Of a stretch of DNA of 64,000 bases, positions 55,701 to 64,000 are shown in pieces. The notes below the pieces were generated by a model. It did no database searches. It worked only from the letters and a program-made list of their open reading frames with translations, and was not told the origin of the DNA. This stretch comes from Salticus scenicus (lineage: Eukaryota > Arthropoda > Arachnida > Araneae > Salticidae). The stretch lies in assembly GCA_963930645.1 (NCBI GenBank), contig OZ005656.1:272936195-273000194 (forward strand), read 5' to 3'. Both the position numbers and the translations under genes were made by a program. How positions within the stretch are numbered: the stretch's first letter is position 1; the number at the start of each line of letters is the position of its first letter.

Positions 55701-56419
55701 TGTGATCCGATAGTGGGGTTTTTGAATCCCGGAAGATTTTTCTCTCTTTTTTATTTATTGAATTTATTTTATTTTGTGTATTTATTTATTTATTTTCAAA
55801 ATCGATATCTGCTATAACAGATATACCTATTGAAATTAGATTTTATATTATATTTATCTGCTTTTTTAAATAATCTTACGTTTACTGTTTCCAGAATTTT
55901 TAATTTCTGTAGAATTCGAAACACCCTCCTTTTTTTCAGGACATTTTCCAGCCATTATTCAGTAACGATAATTTTTTGGTTTATTTTATGATAAAAATTG
56001 CCATTCAGATTTTGAAAATATCTTGAAGAAAGACGGAAACTTCCAGCCCTGAACTTTTGTCATGAAATAAGCTATTAGAACGAGAGATCTATTTCTTTCG
56101 GACAAAGTAGAGTAAATGAAAACAATTTTTTTCTTTTTCCCTTTGGCACCAAATAGAAATAGCATAAAAGAAATTTTAAAACATTAATATATATGTAACT
56201 GCTGCTAAAGAACGCAATTTCATATTTTAAGGAAAAGAATGTGCTTTTTTTATTTTTATTGATTTATTTATTGCGCTTTTTAAATATTTTTGACCAAATG
56301 AAATAATAATAATAATAAATAAATAAATAAATAAATAAATAAATACAGATTTTATTTTATTTTTCTCGTTTTTTTGAAAAATCAATATAAACGAGAAAAA
56401 AATACATATATTGGATTCG

Positions 56420-56720
56420 TAAAAATTTTCGATCTCCGTTTTTCGATGGATTTAAACGTTTTCGGATGTCCTGAACACGATTAGTTAACTTTTAGAAAAA
56501 TTGCTAAAGAAAAAGATTTACTTTTCTCCCCCCACCTCCACCCCATACAAAATAATTTGCGTTTAAAATGCGCTAAAAAAAAAAAAAAAAAAACCCAAAA
56601 CCTGTATCGACCGACTACTGCAATTCGATTTACCCGTAATAATCTGTATATATATATATATACGGTAAATTCTCGATTATCCGCAAACGGATTACACACG
56701 TTGTGGATAATTCGTGGAGC
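56420..56720. repeat. R4 fragment and a half pogo-like terminus
   Basis: AAAATTTTCGATCTCCG and GGATGTCCTGAACACGATTA (56420-56485) match R4. ACGGTAAATTCTCGATTATC at 56664 followed by GGATAATTCGTGGAG near 56705 resembles a worn pogo/Tigger terminus. The rest is homopolymer-rich. Confidence 0.45.
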
Positions 56721-56744
56721 AGGAAATGGGCGAAATCAGAAGAA

Positions 56745-56782
<38 letters not shown>

Positions 56783-57207
56783 TCAACAATAAACAGATAC
56801 AAAAGATAGGTTGATAGGTTTAAAAAAAAAAAAGTAAATATAAAGAATTATGTGGTTTTAGCTTTATTTGTTCTCCAGTAGAATACGCTACCAAACACGT
56901 CAAGATTTCAATTTATTTCAATATATTGATGTTACCGCTTTTTTTTTTTTTTTTTTTTTTTTCTTTCACACCAGTTTACCTGGCGGGTACTTTCTTTAAT
57001 ATTCAATCATAATTAAATATTGGAGAATATTTTTCTACAAATAAAGTGGTGTGAAAATGTGGCGGTTATTCACAATTCTGTGGAATAAACTAAATGTTTG
57101 CATGTCTGCGGTACTGTTTAATTTAGAGCATAAATTAGATTACAAATTGAACCATGGCTTCATCTTAAGTTCACTTTTTTTCTTTATGTTTTTTACATCC
57201 TATGAAG
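56721..57207. other. AT-rich DNA with long T runs
   Basis: T runs at 56748-56776 and 56940-56962. No gene seen. Confidence 0.5.
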
Positions 57208-57362
57208 TACAGTCAAACCTCGTTGACGTGAATTACTTTTAACATGAACTGTTTCCACAATCCCCGTCAAAAAAATGATTAGTTACTGATAACATGAACT
57301 ACTGATAACATGAACAAATTTTTTATCCCCCATGAGATTCACGTTAATGAGGTTCGACTGTA
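57208..57362. mobile_element. pogo/Tigger-like MITE, 155 bp
   Basis: TA borders (57208-57209, 57361-57362) with inverted ends CAGTCAAACCTCGTTGACGT and CAGTCGAACCTCATTAACGT. CAGT...ACCTCG termini with TA duplication are typical of the pogo/Tigger branch. Inside, ACTGATAACATGAAC occurs twice in tandem. Confidence 0.88.
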
Positions 57363-57983
57363 CAAATAATTTTACTTTTTATAAATATTTTAATTGTTTG
57401 TATTATGTTTTATATACGATACATTCAAGTTTTTAAGCTAGAATGCATTTTATGTCATTTCAATTTCATGTTCAGCCTTTTTGCGGTTTATGTACGAAGC
57501 CCATGGCTCTCAATTTTGCGGATAATGAATTATGCTGTATCTATATACCTGTATGTTCAAAAAAAAAAAAAATAACATCTTTTAACGCAGATTATAAACT
57601 AAGCATGTCAAAACGGAAATCAGAAATTCTCGCTGAGTAAGATAAACAAATACTGGATGAAAGTTGAAAATGAACCCGATGAGTTTATTCACTCTAAAAC
57701 GCCTAAGCATCACAGTTTTCCTTCAATCAAAGACACTGACCATACCACAACTATGACTTTTATATACTGTAGATATTGAATGAATGTCTTGCTTTTTATT
57801 TTTTTCCTCTGTCTCAAAGTGCAAGCGAATTACTATAAATTTATAACTGTCTATCATTAATTTTAATGCGTGTTAGTGTATGTTTAATAGGAGACACATA
57901 TAAACTTGGTGTTAGAGATTTATACATTTTTAATTTTTTTTACGTTTTAAGATTTAAAAAATATATATATATATCTTAACTTT
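57363..57983. other. AT-rich DNA, no feature seen
   Basis: No gene or element recognised. Confidence 0.5.
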
Positions 57984-58387
57984 TTAACGGAATGACACCT
58001 TAGAACAATGAAAGAACGAGCTCTGGCATTCCATTATTTAATATTTTAATTATAATAAAGCACAATCACAATAACTATATACATCGCGCGCAGTAAACAG
58101 AACATTAGGATACATAAGAACGAATATTCTTACAGGCCGCAGCCTGCGGCCCATGGCCACAGGGGCGTCTTACACGAAAACAGCTACCTCTCTCAGCGAG
58201 AGCCGACGAACTTCTGACTTCTGAAAACAAAATGTTTTCACTTCATTTTAATGATCGGCAAAATATCATTAGATATTTTGCCGAGAATGGCGACAGCGCC
58301 GTCTATATTCTTTTAAATGATAGGGAAGATGGCTCAGTATCGATAGGCTATTTAATATATTCGTAAGAGTTTGAATGTAGCGCTACA
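57984..58387 (-). mobile_element. Probable solo LTR
   Basis: Minus-strand start TGTAGCGCTACATTCAAACT is typical of Gypsy or BEL LTRs. The 404-bp block is GC-richer than its surroundings and bordered by ACTTT at 57979-57983 and 58388-58392, a plausible 5-bp target duplication. The 3' end (CCGTTAA) lacks the usual CA. No internal retroelement sequence adjoins it. Confidence 0.5.
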
Positions 58388-58392
58388 ACTTT

Positions 58393-58896
58393 AAATATTA
58401 TTTCTTCCTTTCTTTTCATTTTTTTCTTTTAATTTATTCCTTTGTTTATTTTTTTTTTTTTACGCAATAATAACATTGTATACTTTAAAAGAAAAAAAAA
58501 AAAGGTGTAGCATTTTCTTGTTCTAAGCATTAGTTAATAAACAATATGGCATTTTTAGCAGTCATAGCTACGTTTAAAAATAAAACTGCAATTAAATATC
58601 AACCCTTCAAAATCATTTAGAATTTCTGTAATCGCTTTTAAGAGTATTATGGCTGACACAAAGAAATCTCCCCCCCCCTCCTTTTTTTCCCGTTTAACCC
58701 ATATCCTACCAAGCATTGAAAAAATGTTTTTCAATGTCTGTGTATACACACAAAATCAAAAAATTACCAACTTTTCATTAGTTTAATCGGTACAGGCTGT
58801 CCTAAAAGTAGGACAATAATTTAGGACATTTGGAAATATAAGTAAAACAGATCATCTATATATATAATAATAACAGGAGACTTGGCGTTGGAATAT
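58393..58896. other. AT-rich DNA, no feature seen
   Basis: Homopolymer runs only. Confidence 0.5.
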
Positions 58897-59182
58897 TAAA
58901 ACCCGAATAAACTACTACGTCAGAAACGCCAAAGAAAAATATTGGAAATGCATACAGCTGTTTGGGTAGCCTATAGCGTACCGTCTTCAATGCGAAAAGG
59001 ATTCTGAATCAGGAGAAGTGCTCGTATAGTGCTCGTTCAGGAGAAGTGCTCGTATACGAGCACTTCTCATGATTCAGAATCCTTTTTGCACTGAAGACGG
59101 TACGCTATAGGCTACCGAAACAGCTGTATGCATTTCCAATATTTTTCTTTGCGTTTCTGACGTAGTAGTTTATTCGGGTTTA
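58897..59182. mobile_element. Long-armed palindromic MITE
   Basis: Ends TAAAACCCGAATAAACTACT and TAAACCCGAATAAACTACTA read inward. Arms of about 125 bp match closely (CTACGTCAGAAACGC, CATACAGCTGTTT, GGTAGCCTATAGCGTACCGT). The centre has a duplicated AGAAGTGCTCGTATA. No clear target duplication. A CT/AT microsatellite follows at 59187-59246. Confidence 0.8.
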
Positions 59183-59183
59183 A

Positions 59184-59186
<3 letters not shown>

Positions 59187-59248
<62 letters not shown>

Positions 59249-59787
59249 CTGTTAATTGGTGAATCTGGTTTCTTTGCATTGGTGTATTTCGTCCACTGGT
59301 GATTTTTTTTTTTTTTTTTTTTTGTCTTGTTGGTCATTGGTGTTTCAGTGATCTTGTATCTGTTGCTTGGCTTCTACTATGCTTAATAGATCATCTTTAT
59401 TATATATATATATATATATATATACTTATATAATTGTTTTACCAGTATAAAGTGTAGAATATTACTTCAATAAATTTGTATATCCATTATTCTTGAATGT
59501 AAAACCTTTTAAGTAATAATATGTTGAAAATGTAATGAATAAATCTTTAAAAATCGTCATTTTAAAAATTAAAAAACATATATTAAACGTTAATTTAAAC
59601 TAACGATAAGGACACATATGTATTTATTGGAATTTAAATAATATATCGTCTTTAATTTGAATTAAAATATTCAAAAGAATTTATATAAACATCACTTATG
59701 CATGGTGTCCTATTTTAGGACGAGGGTGAAATATGGGTTAAACAGTTTCACACACTTTTATAAAAAATTATTAGTCTTTAAGTTTAC

Positions 59788-59827
<40 letters not shown>

Positions 59828-59942
59828 CTGTGAGATATTTTAGTGCATGAATAAGAAATAATAAAAAGGATTTTTATTATTATTTTTTTTTTCAAGCATG
59901 TCAAAAAGTAATGGATTCAGGTTTCATAATGGCCTGGCCTTA

Positions 59943-60004
<62 letters not shown>

Positions 60005-60240
60005 TTTCTAAAAAAGGAATTCTGAGTATAAATAATAACCAAATGAACCTAATAAAAATTTCCAATATTTTATTCAGTGTCTATTTGTGGACTAATTTAA
60101 ACATTTCGGTTATAATGTGAGAATTGAAGGTGTTTGTCTGCCCTTGGGACCTAGGTTCGAGGGGAGTACACTCAATAGCAGTTTTCCTGTGAGTTTTGGA
60201 GAAAAAACACAGAAAATTCCGTACGGCTGTGCGAATGGAC
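59187..60240. other. Microsatellite-rich DNA
   Basis: (CT)n then (AT)n at 59187-59246, (AT)n at 59401-59424, poly-A at 59790-59825, and (AT)n at 59943-59997. No gene seen. Confidence 0.7.
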
Positions 60241-60698
60241 ATGACCTGGTTTTGAACTAGCTTTCTACGAGTCGGGTCGACTTGAGAACATCATTCAAAA
60301 AAAAATTTACAATTGAAAGCATAAATTTGTAGACATAATTATAGCTCTTTAACTGATTTTAGACACGCGTCGGAGCTCCGTTTTCCTATACGCGGATACC
60401 CACCTGAAAAAAAAAAAAAAAAAAATCCGCGTAAGCATGACAAAAAAATATCCGTATACGTTTTCTTTTCTTCAACAAATCGAAAACTGATCATCTATAG
60501 AAATTGTATGAAAATTTTAAAGTACTGTATTAAAATTTTTATTTACTATTGTTAATATATGTATATACACATATAAGAAATACACATATAAGAATTATAT
60601 TATACATATATAATTATAATACATTATATACACATATAAGAAATACAACATAACCTTGCTTTTACGTTTTGAAAATTTAAATTATTTCTTAATTTACA

Positions 60699-60731
<33 letters not shown>

Positions 60732-62135
60732 TATCTTTATTTTTAATGAATTTTAATCCTCGCTTTTATGTTAATGAAATTTTGAATTTTCTTCCATTGA
60801 CATTTGTATATGCAGAAAATATACAGGGAATACTTGTTGTAATTTAATTTAAAAAAGTAATGTAAAATAAACACATAAAGGAAACGAATGCCATCAAGGC
60901 AGATCTTTATCGACTTCTCTAGAACAAATAAATAATGCACTGCACCAAGCAAAACTGTCACCGGAGGAAGCTAAGTTGCTGATTATGGGAATTTAAAGTG
61001 ATCAATGACCCTTAAATAGCAGATGTTTAACTGTGAATCACATACATGCTACACAAATTATTATAGTAACGTTAAACATCCACATTGGAAAAAAGCAATA
61101 AAGAATAATACATCATTTTTTCCCCAGACTATAAGTATTAAACAATAAATTACGAACATTTAAATTGAAGTGCATTTTTTACTTTCTTCAATATTCAATA
61201 AAAGAATTGGAGTCATAAAAATTTTCGACTTCGAGTTTTCGACGGATTTACACGTTTTGAGAGGTCTAGAACACGATTTTATCATTTATAGAAAATGTCT
61301 GTCTGCCTGTGTGTGTGTGACAAAAATTTTGTGGCGACTGTATCTCCGGAACTACTGTTCAGAATTATATATGAATTGATATGTAGAGGCACCTTGACCT
61401 AAATTAGTGCCCATCAATTTTTGTCAACCGATCAACAGATGGCGCTGCTATCAGCAATTTTCGAGATTTAGGAGGAGGCTATATCTCAGGTTCTATTGAG
61501 TATAATCAAACAAAGCTTGAAATGTGAAAAGGCTATTACGAGACATTATGATGATCCAATTTAAATTCTTATCCGGTTATAAAAATGTACTTTTAACGAT
61601 GCCATTTATAGGCAACAAAAATGCATACTTTGGATATTTAGTGTTAGTTGTCTCTTAAGATGCAAATCGTTTGCATTCATCCTGCTAGATAATAATAATA
61701 AAAATAAATAAATAAATAAATTATTTGCACTTAGTAAAATATAGGAAAGTATAAAAGAAAGTCTTGTGGTGGCCACAACATACTAGTTTACTCTTGAAGT
61801 TAACAATTTACATAAATCGTTAAAAATTATCATTGATCTATTTTTCAGATTTTTTAATTTTTAAACTAAACAATTAGTGATTACATTTCAAATTATTTTT
61901 TAAATAATTTACCAACTATATGACAGTGAAAATTTACCTTATTTTATAATTTAAAAAAGTTTTGTATGATTTTTAGATGAATAAGTAATTTTTATTTAAT
62001 TTTCGGGTTTCGGGTCTAAAGACAGCGGGTTTGGGTCGGGTCCGGGTCGTAAAAGTTTCTCTACTGTGGGTTCGGGTCGGGTTTCGGGTTGATATAAAAT
62101 TCATCTGTCGGGTTCGGGTCGGGTGTGCAGGACTC
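60240..62135. mobile_element. GGGTC-rich interspersed element (G1), copy 2
   Basis: The left region carries GAGTCGGGTCGACTTGAGAA-CATC and the right region many GGGTCGGG and GGGTTCGGG motifs (61995-62130), preceded by ATTTACCAACTATATGACAG. Both match copy 1 at 40.6-42.3 kb. An R4 fragment is inserted near 61180-61560. Confidence 0.65.
61180..61560 (+). repeat. R4 repeat, plus-strand copy
   Basis: TTCGACTTCGAGTTTTCGAC and AGGTCTAGAACACGATTTTA, then GTGGCGACTGTATCTCCGGA, and a unit with CAACAGATGGCGCTGCTATC. Order and content match the 47-kb copy read on the minus strand. Confidence 0.65.
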
Positions 62136-62356
62136 TAGGTTAGACCTTAAAATTTCATAGCAATGAGTGAAAAGACAAAGTATAAACAGAAAGCAACCTG
62201 ATAGCTACGAAGAAACCGAAACTAATTACAAAACACTTATTCTACGCTTACGTCATCAATAATCGATTGTAAAATCATTCGATTATTAAAATCATTCGAA
62301 AGCAAATCACTCGATTATAAAATCATTCGATTATTCCCATCTCTACCGCCTACACT

Positions 62357-62730
62357 CAGTGATACCAGATGGTCGAAAATTATTTCCCCAAACAGGTCTT
62401 CAAATTTTCCCAAATCAGGGTGTTTTTTTTTTTCGAAAAAATCCCCAGCTTGATTTCTACTAAAGAGGAAAAATAAAAATTTCTTAAAAAAAAAAAAAAT
62501 CAAGCAGATTTTTCTATGATTTAAGCTCAGATTGTTCCCCAAATGAAGGCAATTTTTGAAAAGATCCCCAAATAACAATAAAGCTATTGAAAGTCTCTAG
62601 TCGTAGGGATAAATCATTATGTTGCCAACATTGACAGAAAGTTGAAGAACTCCCCAAAATAGTCCCCACAAACATTTGGTCCCCAAAATTGTCCCCAGAA
62701 GCCTCGAAAATCCCCAATCTGGCATCACTG
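62357..62730. mobile_element. hAT-like MITE with perfect 8-bp target duplication
   Basis: Ends CAGTGATACCAGATGGTCGA and CAGTGATGCCAGATTGGGGA read inward. Flanked by CCTACACT on both sides (62349-62356, 62731-62738). The interior repeats TCCCCAAA-type motifs at least eight times in both orientations. The right target copy overlaps the first four bases of the next element's terminus. Confidence 0.9.
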
Positions 62731-62734
62731 CCTA

Positions 62735-63206
62735 CACTGTAAGAAAAAAAAAAAAAAAAAAACATTATTTTACAACAAAAGGTGCTGGCACCGCGGCTGC
62801 CAACACAGTTGCTGTAAAATTTACAAGCTGCTGCTTTTACGGCGCTGTAAAATTTACTGCACTTTGCTGTGAATTTTTCAAGATGTTGTTTTTAGTAGTG
62901 CTGTAAAATTAACTGCACTTTGTTGTGAATTTCACAAGATGCTGTTTTAAAAAGTGTTGTAAAATTAACTACACTTTGTTGTAAATTTTACAACACTTTT
63001 TAAAACAGCATCTTGTAAAATTCACAGCAAAATGCAGTAAATTTTACAGCACTACTAAAAACAGCATCTTGTAAAATTCACAGCAAAGTGCAGTAAATTT
63101 TACAGCACCATAAAAAACAGCAGTTTGTAAATTTTACAGCAACTGTGCTGGCAGCCGCGGTGCCAGCACCTTTTGTTGTAAAATACTGAAATTTTTTTTT
63201 ACAGTG
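62735..63206. mobile_element. Near-perfect 0.47-kb palindrome with internal repeats
   Basis: Ends CACTGTAAGAAAA and TTTTTTTTTACAGTG. The arms are close inverted copies meeting near 62980. Each arm is built from about four repeats of a unit with TGCTGTAAAATTTACTGCAC and AAGATGCTGTTTT. The GC-rich patch GGTGCTGGCACCGCGGCTGC near the left end is mirrored at the right. Superfamily unknown. The left terminus was the target of the hAT MITE next to it. Confidence 0.85.
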
Positions 63207-64000
63207 AACCTGTAAAGGGTAAAAATAAGTTATAGAACATCTATTAATAAAAAATATCCTTTTTTAAATAAAAAGAGGTCCTGCTTACCAAAAAAGATCA
63301 CAGAATCTGATAGGTATTTATAGAGGAAAAAATATTATGTTCTCATATTTTACTTTAATCTCTATACAGTTAATTGAAATGCATGATTCATTTCTTTTTA
63401 TATTAATTTAAATTCTTAACTATTGCTTTCGAAAATGTATTTAACATAGGTTATCACTCAATAAAAAAGTTAAAAACTTAAAAAATAAAATAAAATAAAT
63501 GGAAAGATACCAATTGAAAAAATTTGTAATTAGGTATATATATTTAATTATCTTATTAATATAGGATAAAAATATATCAAACCGAATCAAAAGGTTAGGA
63601 CTTTCCTTTAATTTACTTTGGTAGAAACATGCAAGTAAATTTCAAATTATACAACTTCCTTGAAAAAGTTTAAAACAGAAAGATTCCGGAGTTTTTAATT
63701 AAAAACTCTTCATCCCCTGAATATTTTATTAACGTTGCAAATAAAGTAGTATGTCAAACAGTTTGCATATGTTTAAAAGAAAGGTTCTTGAACTATTGTT
63801 TAATTTTCCAAGATTATGTAAGTTTAAATTACTTCCTAGAAGTATTACAAGTCATTTAATTTAAAGCAATTTGTCATAAAATAATATTAGAAAAATTTTA
63901 ACTTTTTGAGCAATAGGAAAATATACATGACTTTTCGTTTCTTAATAGATTTATTTAAAGGATAACATAAAATTAATTTCGTTAAAATATTTATTTTCAT
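63207..64000. other. AT-rich DNA, no feature seen
   Basis: No gene or element recognised up to the window end. Confidence 0.5.

Overview
This window looks like non-coding, repeat-dense eukaryotic DNA. It is strongly AT-rich, has many homopolymer and AT/TTTA microsatellites, and holds a dense nest of small transposable elements. I found no intact protein-coding gene. The longest open frame (183 codons, near 17.5-18.0 kb) is a by-product of a 22-bp minisatellite. Traces of real coding sequence are a Helitron Rep fragment (22.2 kb), a head-to-head pair of broken Tc1-like transposases (43.1-44.4 kb), an inverted duplication carrying a decayed secreted-protein gene (31.4-32.8 kb), and a few exon-like pieces (10.6, 18.6 and 30.8 kb). 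The repeat types (Thr-tRNA-derived SINE, PIF/Harbinger, piggyBac, hAT and Tc1/mariner MITEs, hammerhead-bearing hairpin elements) suggest an arthropod, perhaps a chelicerate. That assignment rests on general impression and was not tested.

Layout. 0-12.4 kb: a nest of SINEs and MITEs around an 8-kb element (2905-10897) with GGGCCC-starting terminal inverted repeats, inserted in a PIF/Harbinger-like MITE; the rejoined MITE halves rebuild the empty site. 12.4-20.9 kb: three TTAA-flanked piggyBac-like MITEs, a 226-bp hammerhead-ribozyme hairpin retroelement with a 14-bp target duplication (15.6 kb), a palindrome with two opposed tRNA genes (16.7-17.0 kb), the minisatellite, a GC-rich hairpin (18.35 kb) and a duplicated terminal-exon-like segment (18.6-19.2 kb). 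21.8-30.8 kb: a tandem array with a Helitron fragment, a hAT MITE, tandem-repeat families and a TA-flanked element inside a tandem array. 31.4-32.8 kb: the inverted duplicated gene fragment. 34.8-42.3 kb: a tandem duplication carrying a second SINE type, further MITEs, a 170-bp tandem family and a GGGTC-rich element that hosts a second hammerhead hairpin element. 43.1-49.8 kb: the Tc1 pair and a 4.2-kb element with 15-bp inverted ends and subterminal repeats. 50.3-64 kb: pogo/Tigger-like, piggyBac-like and palindromic MITEs, a probable solo LTR, a second GGGTC-rich element, and a hAT MITE inserted in the end of a 0.47-kb palindrome.

No pathway or operon logic applies. The useful biology is the order of insertions, several of which are fixed by target-site duplications, and two sequence-unrelated elements that share one architecture: target duplication, palindrome with a hammerhead on each strand, short asymmetric tail, target duplication. 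Coordinates of degenerate repeats are approximate.
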